Assembly: GCA_012798455.1 (NCBI GenBank)
Contig: JAAZNC010000008.1
Span: 26,345 to 90,344 of the forward strand
Direction: 5' to 3'
Length of the DNA: 64,000 bases
Source of the DNA: Chloroflexota bacterium
Lineage (GTDB): Bacteria; Chloroflexota; Anaerolineae; Anaerolineales; Anaerolineaceae
Shown here one piece after another: positions 9,218-20,556 of the stretch. The position numbers were made by a program, and so were the translations under genes. The notes under the pieces are model-generated. The model saw nothing but the letters and a program-made list of their open reading frames with translations, was not told the DNA's origin and made no database searches. Position 1 is the first letter of the stretch; each line of letters starts with the position of its first letter.

Positions 9218-10331
9218 CTGTTTGAGTAGCCATGTAGCTTGTTCTCAGTAATTGCTGTCCCGCTGGTACAGCTGGAGAGACCACTGGATTTACAAAAACT
9301 CCGTTTTCAAACAATGCTTTCCATGTCATGAATGTGAGGGTATCATCTCCAATGATGACCGGAACAATGGGTGTTACCGAATCACCAATATTAAAGCCCA
9401 TCCTGCGTAATTCAGTTCGAATTGTCTCACCAATAGCATTTACCCGATCAACTCGTTCTGGCTCGGCTCTGATAACTTTGATCGCTTCAAGAACAGAAGC
9501 AGCATTGGAAGCAGGAATGCTGGCACTAAATATAAGGGCACGTGCAGTGTGTTTTATATAATGGACGATATCGCTATCTCCTGCTATAAAACCACCCAAA
9601 GAAGCGAAGGATTTGCTGAATGTGGACATAATCAGATCTACATCGTCATCCATTCCAAATTCATGCGCGGTTCCTTTCCCTCCACCAGTCACACCCATGC
9701 CATGTGCATCATCCACCATGATGCGGGCACCATACTTCTTTGCCAACGGGATTATTTGAGGGAGATCGGCCAGATCCCCACCCATGGAAAACACACCGTC
9801 AACAACGACCAGTTTGCCATTGTTCTCAGGAATGGATTTTAAAACCCGCTCAAGATGTTCAACGTCATTATGACGAAAACGTTCGATCTTGCCATATCCG
9901 AGACGGGCTCCATCCACAATACTAGCGTGGTCTTCTTTATCAAGAATTACTATATCATCCCTAGTCACCAGACTGCTAATAGTTCCCAGGTTAGTTTGCA
10001 TACCAGTTGAGAAAACCAGTGCTTCTTCTTTGCCAACAAAATCAGCCAGTTCTTTCTCAAGCTGCTCATGCAATTCCAAAGTGCCGTTCAAGAATCTGGA
10101 ACCGGTACAGCTTGTGCCAAAGCGTTCAATAGCTTTAATGGCGGCTTCCTTCACTTTTGGATGCGTGGTAAGACCTAGATAATTATTGGAACCGCACATA
10201 ATGATACGCTTCCCTTCATACACCACCTCTGTCCCCTCGTTTTCCGCCAGAGCAAGAAAGTAAGGGTAGATTCCTTTTGCCATAACAGCTTTCGCGTCGG
10301 TGTATTCTCTGCATTTTTTAAAAATATCCAT
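9153..10331 (-). CDS. Alpha-oxoamine synthase family PLP enzyme, serine palmitoyltransferase-like
   Basis: MCGSNNYLGLTTHPKVKEAAIKAIERFGTSCTGSRFLNGTLELHEQLEKELADFVGKEEALVFSTG; VDDAHGMGVTGGGKGTAHEFG; STFSKSFASLGGFIAGD (PLP Lys). Resembles bacterial SPT more than KBL/BioF. Confidence 0.8.
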   Translation of the reverse strand: MDIFKKCREYTDAKAVMAKGIYPYFLALAENEGTEVVYEGKRIIMCGSNNYLGLTTHPKVKEAAIKAIERFGTSCTGSRFLNGTLELHEQLEKELADFVGKEEALVFSTGMQTNLGTISSLVTRDDIVILDKEDHASIVDGARLGYGKIERFRHNDVEHLERVLKSIPENNGKLVVVDGVFSMGGDLADLPQIIPLAKKYGARIMVDDAHGMGVTGGGKGTAHEFGMDDDVDLIMSTFSKSFASLGGFIAGDSDIVHYIKHTARALIFSASIPASNAASVLEAIKVIRAEPERVDRVNAIGETIRTELRRMGFNIGDSVTPIVPVIIGDDTLTFMTWKALFENGVFVNPVVSPAVPAGQQLLRTSYMATQTDEQIEKVLRIFEKVGKDLAII

Positions 10332-10446
10332 GCGCTATGAATCCTTTCGCTTTAATCCAAGATGAATAACCCTTGTATTATAAAAGCGATATGGAGTTAA
10401 ATGGGAATTTTAAAGTTAAAATAATAGAAAATAAAAATAATAGGAA

Positions 10447-11343
10447 TTGAATATGTATGCTGGTATAGAAGCAGGCGGAACAAAATTTAATTGTATTATT
10501 GCAGAAGATCCTCAAAACATTCTAACTGAAACGAGAATTCCCACCACCACCCCGCATGAAACCCTCACCAATGTCATAGATTTCTTTCTCAAAGAAGCCC
10601 TTTCCAGAAATGTAACATTGAAATCCTTGGGAATTGGATCATTTGGTCCCCTGGATTTGAATAAACAGTCACCACATTATGGGTGCATCACATCCACACC
10701 CAAAACTGCCTGGCAGAATGTAAATATTGTGAAAGAACTAGAAGACAGGCTTCACTTACCTGTTGAGTTGGATACTGATGTAAATGCAGCTGCGCTGGGT
10801 GAATTATGTTGGGGTGCCGGACAGGGATGGCAGAACATTCTTTACATCACCATAGGTACAGGTATTGGAGGAGGTGCCATCATTGCAGGCAAACCCTACC
10901 ATGGTCTTTTACATCCGGAAATGGGTCATATTTTCCTCACACAATCCTCCACCAAAGACAACTTTAAAGGGGTCTGTCCCTATCATTCTCATTGTTTTGA
11001 AGGATTGGCAAGTGGTCCCGCTTTGAAAGCGCAATGGGGACAGGATGCTGCTTTAATAGAATCGCATCATCCTGCCTGGGATCAGGAGGCTTTTTATATT
11101 GCCCAAGCATTGAGTATCTATATCAGTATTTTGTCCCCGGAAATCATCATTCTGGGAGGCGGGGTAATGCAACAAACTCATCTTTTCCCGTTAATTCGCA
11201 CCAAAGTCATCGAATTGCTAAATGGTTATTTGCAAACTCCTGCCATCCTTGAGAACATAGAGCATTATATTGTCCCACCAGGATTAGGCACTCAATCGGG
11301 GGTATTGGGAGCGATTGCACTGGCGCGTTCGCTGGATGCTTAA
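10447..11343 (+). CDS. ROK family sugar kinase (fructokinase-like)
   Basis: MYAGIEAGGTKFNCII, GTGIGGGAIIAGKPYHGLLHPEMGH, CPYHSHCFEGLASGPAL (ROK zinc motif). Confidence 0.88.
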   Translation: MNMYAGIEAGGTKFNCIIAEDPQNILTETRIPTTTPHETLTNVIDFFLKEALSRNVTLKSLGIGSFGPLDLNKQSPHYGCITSTPKTAWQNVNIVKELEDRLHLPVELDTDVNAAALGELCWGAGQGWQNILYITIGTGIGGGAIIAGKPYHGLLHPEMGHIFLTQSSTKDNFKGVCPYHSHCFEGLASGPALKAQWGQDAALIESHHPAWDQEAFYIAQALSIYISILSPEIIILGGGVMQQTHLFPLIRTKVIELLNGYLQTPAILENIEHYIVPPGLGTQSGVLGAIALARSLDA

Positions 11344-14105
11344 CTCTCGAATTCTAAATTTAGTGATTTAAGATCATCATCTTGCAGATGGATATGCAAT
11401 ACCTTGCGTTTTGTAACATCCAGCGCTTCGATATCACCCAGTGCTTGTGCATGAATAAGTTGTTCGAAGGTGATACCAAGATCAGGCACTATGATATGTT
11501 CTTCTTCAGTAGTAGTGATTACGATAAAGTAACCATTATTCTTACCGCCTTTATGTAGTTGCCCGGTAGAATGCAAGAAGCGCGGTCCAAAGCCCAGGGT
11601 AGTGGCAACACCAAATTGCTCACCGATTCTCTGTCTAAGATTCTGCAATAGGATTTGATTATTCTCGTCTCGTTCCACAAATGCGTTCAGCGCCACATAG
11701 CTATCAGGGGATATACCGTTTAGGAATTGTTGTAATATCTCTCTAAAGTTTTGACCCTTTATTTCGTTGATGGAGTTTGAGGATATCTGAATACTTTCAT
11801 CTTCCCATAGGATATCTTCTTTTTCAAGCTTGCCCGTCTCCTGGATCATCTTGATCTTATTCTTGGTGCGTGTTTTGCTATCTTGGACATTCGGCTGGTC
11901 GAAAGCGTTCACTCCGATAATGGCGCAGGCGGTGGCAGTAGCGAATTCCCAGTGATAGAATTCCTGCACCAGTGCATTTTTTTCAGCCACTTCTAATACC
12001 AAACAGGGATGTCCGGTAGCTTTAAGATCTGCAATCCGTTGATCTTCCTCTCCACCCTGACGTAAATATACAAAGATACGGTCCTGGGTATAACGTGTCG
12101 CATCCCTGGCTGGTTCCAAATCAATCGGTAGGATGCCTTTTCCTTCTTTTCCACTGCTTTCTGCGATTAGCTGTTCAACCCACGAACCAAAAGGAAGCCA
12201 TCCCTGATCAGTGATAATGGTTAGCTTATCCCTTCCATTACGATATGCTTCTCCGAGCACAGCTCCTAAAACCAGACCTGGATTTCTTCCGGCAGGCACA
12301 CCTGAACCACATTTTTCCCGCAATGCCTGTGCTGATTTTAATAACGATGCAATATCACATCCGATCAAAGCGGCAGGAACGAGTCCGAAAGCAGTTAATG
12401 CGGAATAACGCCCTCCCACATTCGGGTCAGCATTGAAAACTGCCCGAAAATGATGTTCTTCTGCCAATTTTTGTAATGAGGTACCCGGATCAGTAACTGC
12501 AATGAAATGGCTGCCTGGTTCTTCAGTTCCTTCCGCAACCATTTGCCGCCAGGCGTACTGGAATCCAGCCATGACCTCCGCTGTTCCCCCAGATTTACTA
12601 CTGATCAAGAAGATCGTTTTCTCGATACCAGCCCATGTGAACAGGTGCTCTATCTGGGATGGATCCGTTGAATCCAATATGCGCAGTTCAAGTCCGTTTC
12701 CCTGTTTTCCCAGGATCTTGCTCATTACCTCTGCCGCCAGAGAAGATCCGCCCATGCCAATTAGAACAGCATGAAGATATCCTTCTTTATGAAGAATTTT
12801 CGTAAGGTTTTCTAATTCAGGGACTAATGAAAATCCATTTTCTGGAGCTTCCAACCAGTCCAATCGGATTTTCGCTTCCATTTGCCCGGCTTCATCCTTA
12901 GTCCACAAGTCAGCCTGTTTGGCAAACATTCTTGTACAGAATTGATCTCGATCTAGGATTGCAACACGATCTATTGTCGCCTGCTGCAGAGGACCCAATT
13001 CGCGAACTGCTTTAGTACGTTGATCTTCCAAGGCTTCCATCATTTCCGTAAAAGCATCTATGAATTGCTGGACTCCCTCACGTTCAAGTTCCGTGGCAAC
13101 CTCTTCAAGATCAATACCCAATCCAGATAATGTTTTTACAATCTTGGCTTCCTCTGTTGAAAGGCCAGAAAGCTTATCCACAACCTTGCCATGCTCTGTA
13201 AATGCTTCCAGAGTAACAGGAGGAATAGTATTAACTGTGTCAGCGCCGATTAATTCCTCTACATACAACACATCGCGATAATCCAGATTCTTTGTGCTGG
13301 TAGAAGCCCATAGTGGTCTTTGAAGTTGGGCGCCTTTTTTCTTTAAAGCAAGGAAGCGCTCCCCCTGAAATACTCGCTTGAAACTGCCATATGCCTGTCT
13401 GGCATTAGCAATAGCCGCTTTACCGAATAAATCATCTGTTTGAGAAGTAGATAGATCCGCTAAAAGTTTATCGATCTTCGTATCAAAACGGGAAACGAAG
13501 AAAGAAGCTACGGATGCGATGCCAGAGATTTCCTTTCCTTCCCGAAGACGATCCTCTAGACCACTCAGATAAGCATCCATCACTTTCCTATAACGTTCTA
13601 TAGAAAAGATCAGTGTCACATTGACATTGATTCCCGCCGCTATGCTGGCACGGATTGCTGGAATACCCTCTACGGTAGCTGGGATTTTTATCATTAAGTT
13701 TGTCCGATCCACAGCTTTCCATAAACGCCTGGCTTCCGAGATGGTGGCATTGGTATCATATGCTAAACGTGGATCGACCTCCAAACTTACAAAACCATCT
13801 TTTCTCCTACAATTCTTATATGTAGGAAGCAGATAATCTGCAGCTTTTTGAATATCCTCTACTACCAAGTTCTCATAAATCTGAGGGGTATTCCAACCTG
13901 CCCAAGCCATGGTTTTCAGGGGTTGTTGATAGCTGAGGGAACTCAAAATAGCTTTTTTGAAAATTGATGGATTTGAAGTAATGCCGGAGATTATGCCGGC
14001 ATTAACATATCGTTCGATCGTCCCATCTTCAAGCAAATCCCGCTGGATATTGTCATACCATATGGATTGACCAATCTTTGACAAAGTTGCAAATTTATCC
14101 ATCAT
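11340..14105 (-). CDS. Bifunctional transaldolase / glucose-6-phosphate isomerase
   Basis: N-terminal transaldolase ([49 protein letters not shown]); C-terminal PGI-type sugar isomerase ([30 protein letters not shown]). Confidence 0.93.
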   Translation of the reverse strand: MMDKFATLSKIGQSIWYDNIQRDLLEDGTIERYVNAGIISGITSNPSIFKKAILSSLSYQQPLKTMAWAGWNTPQIYENLVVEDIQKAADYLLPTYKNCRRKDGFVSLEVDPRLAYDTNATISEARRLWKAVDRTNLMIKIPATVEGIPAIRASIAAGINVNVTLIFSIERYRKVMDAYLSGLEDRLREGKEISGIASVASFFVSRFDTKIDKLLADLSTSQTDDLFGKAAIANARQAYGSFKRVFQGERFLALKKKGAQLQRPLWASTSTKNLDYRDVLYVEELIGADTVNTIPPVTLEAFTEHGKVVDKLSGLSTEEAKIVKTLSGLGIDLEEVATELEREGVQQFIDAFTEMMEALEDQRTKAVRELGPLQQATIDRVAILDRDQFCTRMFAKQADLWTKDEAGQMEAKIRLDWLEAPENGFSLVPELENLTKILHKEGYLHAVLIGMGGSSLAAEVMSKILGKQGNGLELRILDSTDPSQIEHLFTWAGIEKTIFLISSKSGGTAEVMAGFQYAWRQMVAEGTEEPGSHFIAVTDPGTSLQKLAEEHHFRAVFNADPNVGGRYSALTAFGLVPAALIGCDIASLLKSAQALREKCGSGVPAGRNPGLVLGAVLGEAYRNGRDKLTIITDQGWLPFGSWVEQLIAESSGKEGKGILPIDLEPARDATRYTQDRIFVYLRQGGEEDQRIADLKATGHPCLVLEVAEKNALVQEFYHWEFATATACAIIGVNAFDQPNVQDSKTRTKNKIKMIQETGKLEKEDILWEDESIQISSNSINEIKGQNFREILQQFLNGISPDSYVALNAFVERDENNQILLQNLRQRIGEQFGVATTLGFGPRFLHSTGQLHKGGKNNGYFIVITTTEEEHIIVPDLGITFEQLIHAQALGDIEALDVTKRKVLHIHLQDDDLKSLNLEFES

Positions 14106-14578
14106 TCCCCCATGTAAGTCCCTGATTCGATTGCTTTGATTTTTCCACGGCGCTTCTGATGCCGTTCCATTTCCTCGGTTTGCGCATTGAGAAAACTGAT
14201 CACGATCTCACGCGCCAATTCCGGACCAATCACGCGACCACCCAAACACAGCACGTTCATTCCATCATGCTCCACACCCTGGTGAGCCGAATAAGTATCA
14301 TGGCATACCCCGGCATATATTCCATTCATTTTGTTGGAAGCGATACATGCGCCAATCCCGGAACCACAGATAGTGATCCCGCGTACTGCCAGTCCGTCTT
14401 GGATCGTTTTCCCCACCTTGTATGCAAAATCCGGATAATCTACCGATTTGGCATCGGAAAAAGTACCGACGTCGAGTACTTCGTGTCCTAATTCATTGAC
14501 AGTGTCAACCACGGTTTGCTTTAAGAGAAATCCTGCATGATCTGTCCCAACTGCTACTTTCATTTTCGATCCTTTCAA
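14102..14578 (-). CDS. rpiB: Ribose-5-phosphate isomerase B
   Basis: [62 protein letters not shown]. Confidence 0.95.
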   Translation of the reverse strand: MKGSKMKVAVGTDHAGFLLKQTVVDTVNELGHEVLDVGTFSDAKSVDYPDFAYKVGKTIQDGLAVRGITICGSGIGACIASNKMNGIYAGVCHDTYSAHQGVEHDGMNVLCLGGRVIGPELAREIVISFLNAQTEEMERHQKRRGKIKAIESGTYMGE

Positions 14579-16581
14579 CTGAAAAGTTTTAAGGTTTGAT
14601 CTACCACATTCTCCACCGTGAAACCAAATTTTTCGAATAAGACTTCTGCCGGAGCAGAAGCGCCGTAGTGTTCAAGCCCGATCATGATGCCCTTTTCACC
14701 CAACCATTTTTCCCAACCTTGTTTAATACCGGCTTCGATCGCAACCCTATTTTGAACAGATGGGAGCAAGACGGAATCCTGATATTCCTTAGGCTGCTTG
14801 CTGAATAATTCCCAGGATGGGAAGGAAATCACGCGTACAGATTTCCCTTTTTCAACCAACGCTTTGGCTGCATCGATTGCAAGCTGCACTTCCGATCCGG
14901 TCGCCATGAGAATTATTTCAACACTACCCTTCCCCAGATCTGCCAATACATAAGCACCTTTCAATAACCCATCCGCAGAACTATATACGGAACGATCAAT
15001 GGTTGGTAAATCTTGACGGCTGAGCACCAAGACAGTCGGACCATCCTTCCGTTTTATGGCTGATTTCCATGCTTGGCTTACTTCGTTCGCATCTGCTGGA
15101 CGGATAGTGACAAGATTAGGAATCGCTCGTAAAGCCGCTAAATGTTCCACTGGTTGGTGGGTTGGTCCATCTTCACCCAAACCAATACTGTCATGGGTAA
15201 AGACCCATACCACTGGATAATGGGATAATGCCGAGACTCTGATCGCAGGGCGCATATAATCGGAAAAGACCAAGAAAGTCGCTCCATAAGGGATCAATCC
15301 CTCATGAACTGCCATGCCATTTAACACTGATCCCATACCATGTTCGCGAACCCCGAAGTGGAGATTCGCACCAACGCGATCGCTCGCAGAAAAAATTCCA
15401 CTTTCATCCATCCAAGTCTTGGTGGATGGTGTTAGATCAGCTGAACCACCCATCATCTCCGGAAGTATTTTTGCAATAACATTAATCACTTTCCCGGAAG
15501 AAACACGGGTAGCCATACCTTTCATATCCGCTGGAAATACTGGAAGATTTTTCTCCCATTCGTTCGGCAGTTCTCCCGCTATCCTACGTTTGAGTTCGGA
15601 CGCCTTCTTTGGATATTTTTCTTGATATTTCTTAACCAGTTCATTCCATTCAGTCTCGTATTTTTCACCATTCACGCGAATTTCCTGATATACAGCTAAG
15701 ACATCTTCTGGAATGAAGAAATGCGGTTCCACAGGCCAATCCTGCGCTTCCTTCGATGCATCAATTTCGCTCCATCCCGGAGGGCTACCATGAGCTCCTG
15801 CGGTATCTTGTTTGGTGGGTAAACTGTACCCAATATGAGTACGGCAAATAATGATAGAGGGACGCGGATCTTGCTTTGCTGCACTGATCGCTTTATCGAT
15901 CGCATTCACATCATTACCATTTTCTACATGCTGTACATGCCACCCATACGCCTCAAAACGTTTGGCACGATCTTCGGTAAATGCCAGGTCAGTTGAACCA
16001 TCGATGGAAATGCGATTATCATCATAAAGATAGATCAATTTACCCAACTTCAGTGTTCCTGCCAAAGATGCAGCTTCTGAAGCCACACCTTCCATGAGAT
16101 CGCCATCTGTCACAATAGCATACACATAATGATCGACCACATCAAACTGTGGTTCATTGAATTCAGCCCCCATATGCGCTTCGGCGATCGCCATACCTAC
16201 TCCATTGGCAAATCCCTGTCCCAATGGTCCGGTGGTCGTTTCCACACCCGGGGTTAATCCATACTCTGGATGGCCGGGGGTCAAGCTGCCCCATTGACGG
16301 AAATGTTTCAATTCATCCAAACTTAAGTCAAAGCCCGAGAGATGGAGCAATGAATAAACGAGCATCGATCCATGCCCGCCAGAAAGAACAAACCGGTCCC
16401 GGTTGAACCAATTTGGATTTTTAGGGTTGACTTTGAGATGCCGAGTCCAGATAGTATATGCAATCGCTGCTGTACCCATCGGTAATCCAGGGTGCCCTGA
16501 ATTAGCAGTCTGGACACCATCAACTGATAAATATCGCAATGTTTTAATTGCTCTTGATTCCAGATCTTTATTTGTGCTCAT
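14575..16581 (-). CDS. tkt: Transketolase
   Basis: [74 protein letters not shown]. Confidence 0.96.
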   Translation of the reverse strand: MSTNKDLESRAIKTLRYLSVDGVQTANSGHPGLPMGTAAIAYTIWTRHLKVNPKNPNWFNRDRFVLSGGHGSMLVYSLLHLSGFDLSLDELKHFRQWGSLTPGHPEYGLTPGVETTTGPLGQGFANGVGMAIAEAHMGAEFNEPQFDVVDHYVYAIVTDGDLMEGVASEAASLAGTLKLGKLIYLYDDNRISIDGSTDLAFTEDRAKRFEAYGWHVQHVENGNDVNAIDKAISAAKQDPRPSIIICRTHIGYSLPTKQDTAGAHGSPPGWSEIDASKEAQDWPVEPHFFIPEDVLAVYQEIRVNGEKYETEWNELVKKYQEKYPKKASELKRRIAGELPNEWEKNLPVFPADMKGMATRVSSGKVINVIAKILPEMMGGSADLTPSTKTWMDESGIFSASDRVGANLHFGVREHGMGSVLNGMAVHEGLIPYGATFLVFSDYMRPAIRVSALSHYPVVWVFTHDSIGLGEDGPTHQPVEHLAALRAIPNLVTIRPADANEVSQAWKSAIKRKDGPTVLVLSRQDLPTIDRSVYSSADGLLKGAYVLADLGKGSVEIILMATGSEVQLAIDAAKALVEKGKSVRVISFPSWELFSKQPKEYQDSVLLPSVQNRVAIEAGIKQGWEKWLGEKGIMIGLEHYGASAPAEVLFEKFGFTVENVVDQTLKLFS

Positions 16582-16611
16582 GTTTTTTCCTTGGAATAAT
16601 AAATTTTTGTT

Positions 16612-16641
16612 ATTCTACCATGCGGTTAAATTCTAAATCAA
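16612..16641 (-). promoter_or_regulatory. Candidate tkt promoter
   Basis: Minus strand TTGATT - 18 nt - TAGAAT upstream of tkt. Confidence 0.5.
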
Positions 16642-16667
16642 CCCTATCAGTGACACCCTATCAGTGA
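16641..16667. repeat. Two tandem 13-bp direct repeats (accctatcagtga) separated by 1 nt
   Basis: accctatcagtga at 16641-16653 and 16655-16667, directly upstream of the candidate tkt -35 box. Confidence 0.85.
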
Positions 16668-16695
16668 GCACTTCGGCAAGTACCCACAGATCTAA

Positions 16696-19119
16696 TTACA
16701 GTTTTCTCCGTTTTAGACGCAGACTGTTGGTAACTACAAACACACTGGAAAATGCCATGGCACCGGCTGCGAACATAGGGCTCAGATAGCCCATGGCAGC
16801 TACTGGAATGAGGATCACATTATAAAAGAAAGCCCAAAACAGGTTTTGCTTGATCGTGCTAAGAGTTTTTCGAGAAAGTTTGATAGCATCCACTACTTTA
16901 CCAAGTTCACTACTAAGCAACGTGATAGGAGCAGTGGAAAGTGCCACATCCGTCCCCGTACCTACTGCAATGCCAATATCAGCTTGTGCCAGAGCCGGAG
17001 CATCGTTCACGCCATCCCCCACCATCGTCACATTCTTTCCATGATTCTGCAAGGTTTTTATCGCATCTGCTTTTCCCATCGGTAATACATCTGCCATCAC
17101 AGTATCGATGCCCGCCTGGTATGCAATCGCTTCAGCAGTGGCTTGATTGTCGCCGGTCAACAGCACCACCTGTATACCCATCGCTTTTAGCGCTCGCACT
17201 GTTTCGATAGATTCCGACTTGATCTGATCTGCAATTCCAAAAATACCTACCAGTTCGCCATCTACCGCAATATAAATTCCTGTTTGAGCATTTTCCTGAA
17301 GCAGTTTTTTTAACTTCTTGTCCACGTTATTTAGAATATTGTTTTCCTTTAAAAAACGCTCATTCCCGATTTGAATGACCCTGTTGTCGATCTTTGCAGA
17401 TACACCCATTCCGGGAAATGCACGAAAGTCAGTCATAGGTGATAATTTCAACCCTCGATTGCCCGCTTCTGCCAGCAGTGCATCCCCTAAGACATGTTCG
17501 CTTCCATTCTCAACGCTGGCAGCCATTTGCAATAATTCATTCTCGCCGTAACGTGTGCCGATCACAAAGATATCGATGACTGTGGGTTGTCCTTTTGTGA
17601 TCGTACCGGTCTTATCAAAAACCAATATGTCTACCCTTCCTGCTTTTTCCAGAGATTCGGCGGACCGGAACAGGATTCCCATCTCTGCTCCTCTTCCCGA
17701 ACCTACCATGACCGCGGTAGGGGTGGCTAAACCCATGGCGCAGGGGCAAGCAATCACCAGAACTGCGGTCATATTGATCAAAGCTCGTGAGAATAGGGTC
17801 TGTTCAGGATCACTTACAGGGATCTGTAGGATAAAATACCACAGTAAAAATGTGATTGCTGCCAACAAGATCACGATCGGCACAAAATATGCAGAAACGG
17901 TATCTGCCAACCGTTGAATGGGAGCTTTGCTGCTCTGTGCTTCTTCCACCATTTTAATGATCTGGGAGAGTACCGTATCTTTCCCGATCTTAGTCGCCTT
18001 GAATGTGATCAAGCCCTGTTTGTTGATAGTTCCCCCGATCACCTGATCCCCCTGAGTCTTACTGACCGGCAAAGATTCACCGGTGATCAGCGATTCATCT
18101 ATAGAGGTATGCCCCTCGATGACTTCACCATCAACCGCGATCTTTTCACCGGGGCGAACAATAATAACATCTCCGATTTGAATTTCTTCGGCGGGGATCT
18201 TTATCTCTTTCCCATTCTTCTTAACTGTGGCTTGTTTTACCTGTAAGTTGACCAGTTTCTTGATCGCTTCACTGGTTCTCCCTTTGGCTTTTACTTCCAG
18301 AAATTTACCTACGCGGATCAAAGTAATGATCATGGCAGATGTCTCAAAATATACGTGCCCTTTGACTAACCCGCTCATAACCAGAATGGAAAATATATAA
18401 GCAACTGAAGAACCCAAGGCAATCAATACATCCATATTGGCAGATCCACCTCGCAAAGATTTGATTGCACCCTGGTAATATTGGGCACCCACATAAAACT
18501 GCACCGGGGTTGCCAGTATCAGAAAGAAATAGTTCAACCAACCAGTATTACCCAGAAACTGTGGCAACAAGCCAAAATCACGAGCCATGGATAAAATAAA
18601 CAGCGGTATAGTGAAAAACAATCCTATTATCAACAAGGTACGCTGTTTCTTGATCTCTCGCTCCCGTGCGGATTGTTCAGAATCGATCGCTCCATCCGGG
18701 ATGATTGGGGTAAAGCCCAGTTTTCGGATGACCTTATGAATTTCCTGGATATCGATGATGGTCGGGATATATGTGACAGAGATCTCTTCTTTTACAACAT
18801 TCCCATTCACACCGGTAATACCATCTAACTCAGATAGCTTTTTTACGATTCGACCAACTTCATGGGTATCACTAAGCTTTTCAAGCAGAATATCATTTTT
18901 TACCTGTAAAACCCCATAGCCGGCGCGTTCTACTCTTTTTACCAGCGCATCCAGATTGGTTTCATCTTCTGCAAAATTTACCACCGCACGTTCTGAAGAA
19001 AGATTGACAGATACTTGTGAAACACCTTTATCTTTCTTAAGATTACGTTCAATGGTTGCCACACAATTAGCGCAGGTCATCCCCTGGATTGGTAAAATGA
19101 TATTCTTTGTTTTTTCCAT
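16696..19119 (-). CDS. copA: Heavy-metal (copper) translocating P-type ATPase
   Basis: GMTCANC HMA motif, ACPCAMGLATPTAVMVG, FDKTGTITKGQPTV, MVGDGVNDAPALAQADIGIAVGTGTDVA. Confidence 0.95.
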   Translation of the reverse strand: MEKTKNIILPIQGMTCANCVATIERNLKKDKGVSQVSVNLSSERAVVNFAEDETNLDALVKRVERAGYGVLQVKNDILLEKLSDTHEVGRIVKKLSELDGITGVNGNVVKEEISVTYIPTIIDIQEIHKVIRKLGFTPIIPDGAIDSEQSAREREIKKQRTLLIIGLFFTIPLFILSMARDFGLLPQFLGNTGWLNYFFLILATPVQFYVGAQYYQGAIKSLRGGSANMDVLIALGSSVAYIFSILVMSGLVKGHVYFETSAMIITLIRVGKFLEVKAKGRTSEAIKKLVNLQVKQATVKKNGKEIKIPAEEIQIGDVIIVRPGEKIAVDGEVIEGHTSIDESLITGESLPVSKTQGDQVIGGTINKQGLITFKATKIGKDTVLSQIIKMVEEAQSSKAPIQRLADTVSAYFVPIVILLAAITFLLWYFILQIPVSDPEQTLFSRALINMTAVLVIACPCAMGLATPTAVMVGSGRGAEMGILFRSAESLEKAGRVDILVFDKTGTITKGQPTVIDIFVIGTRYGENELLQMAASVENGSEHVLGDALLAEAGNRGLKLSPMTDFRAFPGMGVSAKIDNRVIQIGNERFLKENNILNNVDKKLKKLLQENAQTGIYIAVDGELVGIFGIADQIKSESIETVRALKAMGIQVVLLTGDNQATAEAIAYQAGIDTVMADVLPMGKADAIKTLQNHGKNVTMVGDGVNDAPALAQADIGIAVGTGTDVALSTAPITLLSSELGKVVDAIKLSRKTLSTIKQNLFWAFFYNVILIPVAAMGYLSPMFAAGAMAFSSVFVVTNSLRLKRRKL

Positions 19120-19134
19120 GTTTAATCCTTATGT

Positions 19135-19356
19135 CTAGCTTTCAACAGGATATCCAATTTCATCCAGTGTCTCTAGAATGGTTTTTTCAAGCTCTGGGTT
19201 ATCAAAAGTAATACTTACCTTCTTTGAATCCAGATCGGCTTCCACATTTTGAACACCTTCCAATTCAGACAACTCCATCTTGATGGTATATACACAATGC
19301 TGACAGTGAATACTTGGCACAGAATAGGTCTTGTTCATTTTCGTTTTTCCTTTCAA
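19135..19356 (-). CDS. copZ: Heavy-metal-associated domain copper chaperone (CopZ-like; start probably MNKTYSVPSIHCQHC)
   Basis: IHCQHCVYTIKMELSELEGVQNVEADLDSKKVSITFD; adjacent to copA. Confidence 0.85.
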   Translation of the reverse strand: MKGKTKMNKTYSVPSIHCQHCVYTIKMELSELEGVQNVEADLDSKKVSITFDNPELEKTILETLDEIGYPVES

Positions 19357-19420
19357 GTTTCTGCAAGAATTATATTACATGATTATTTTCATAATTATTA
19401 ACATATTTACAGAATCCCTC

Positions 19421-19448
19421 TTGACATCAGGAGATAATCCAGTAGGAT
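19421..19448 (+). promoter_or_regulatory. Candidate promoter of the folate cluster
   Basis: TTGACA - 16 nt - TAGGAT upstream of 19463. Confidence 0.5.
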
Positions 19449-19462
19449 AAAATTAATTAGAA

Positions 19463-20188
19463 ATGAAAAAATTAACCGGGAAAACCATTTTCGTCACAGG
19501 CGCCGCTAAACGCATTGGGCGCGAACTCGCCTTGGCAGCAGCATGCGAAGGTGCTGATATCATCCTGCATTACAGGAATTCAAAGGACGATGCACTTTCT
19601 ACTAAATCCGCTATAGAGACACTGGGCACTCAATGCATACTTGTTCAGGCTGACTTCTCCGATCCCGAAAAAGGTCTTCATAAATTATCTTCTATCTTAT
19701 CTGAAAATAAGATTGATGGCTTGGTTAACAACGCATCCATGTTTCGGCAAAATCATTTACTGGATGCTTCACTGGCAGATTGGAACGCCCATTTTGCAGT
19801 CAACTTGACCATACCTTTTCTACTCACACAGGCGTATGCCAACTCACCAGCAAACCATCAGGGAAAAATTATCAATATGTTAGATTGGAGGGCATTAAGA
19901 CCTGGATATGATCATTTTGCCTATACCATCAGCAAAGCTGGACTAGTATCTCTGACCGAAGCATGCGCGTTGGCACTGGCACCCAATTTTCAGGTGAATG
20001 GACTGGCACTGGGCGCCATCTTACCCCCCTCGGATGGTGGGGACAGCGATACAATCATCAATTCCGTACCTGCACGTCGTTGGGCAGACATGGAAGAAAT
20101 AACAGAGACATTCCTGTTTTTACTGACTGCCCCAACCTATCTCACCGGTGAGATCATTCACATTGACGGAGGAAGACACCTGGTCTAA
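19463..20188 (+). CDS. Short-chain dehydrogenase, pteridine reductase/FolM-like
   Basis: VTGAAKRIGRELALAAACEGADIILHYR, NNASMF, YTISKAGL active site; clustered with folB/folK. Confidence 0.82.
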   Translation: MKKLTGKTIFVTGAAKRIGRELALAAACEGADIILHYRNSKDDALSTKSAIETLGTQCILVQADFSDPEKGLHKLSSILSENKIDGLVNNASMFRQNHLLDASLADWNAHFAVNLTIPFLLTQAYANSPANHQGKIINMLDWRALRPGYDHFAYTISKAGLVSLTEACALALAPNFQVNGLALGAILPPSDGGDSDTIINSVPARRWADMEEITETFLFLLTAPTYLTGEIIHIDGGRHLV

Positions 20189-20189
20189 T

Positions 20190-20555
20190 ATGATTATGGA
20201 TAAAATATTTATTAAAGACTTAATGGTGCGTGGCATTATTGGCATCAGCGAGCGTGAGCGATCTCAACCGCAAGATATTATGGTAAATGTCACCTTGTAC
20301 ACCAATATCACCTATGGATCTCAAACCGACAACATTGACAATTGTGTAAATTATCGCACCGTTGCCAAATCCATTATTGCATTTGTTGAGAAAACTGCCC
20401 GCTATACTGTAGAAGCATTAGCACAGGATATTGCTGATATTTGTTTGAAAACCGAAAATGTAGAAAAAGTCAAAGTTATGGTTGAAAAGCCAGGAGCAGT
20501 GCGTTTTTCAAGATCAGTGGGAGTGGAGATAACCAGAAGCAAAGAAAAGTCGTAA
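20190..20555 (+). CDS. folB: Dihydroneopterin aldolase
   Basis: IFIKDLMVRGIIGISERERSQPQDIMVNVTLY, NCVNYRTVAKSI, TVEALAQDIADICL. Start refined from 20148 to 20190. Confidence 0.9.
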   Translation: MIMDKIFIKDLMVRGIIGISERERSQPQDIMVNVTLYTNITYGSQTDNIDNCVNYRTVAKSIIAFVEKTARYTVEALAQDIADICLKTENVEKVKVMVEKPGAVRFSRSVGVEITRSKEKS

Positions 20556-20556
20556 C

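Noticed and set aside
12211-12774. Plus-strand ORFs inside the tal-pgi gene
   Set aside because: Antisense shadows of a conserved enzyme frame.
16641-16667. A genuine Tn10-type tetO operator
   Set aside because: Only the half-site core matches; there is no inverted second half and no TetR/TetA nearby, so kept only as a direct-repeat finding.
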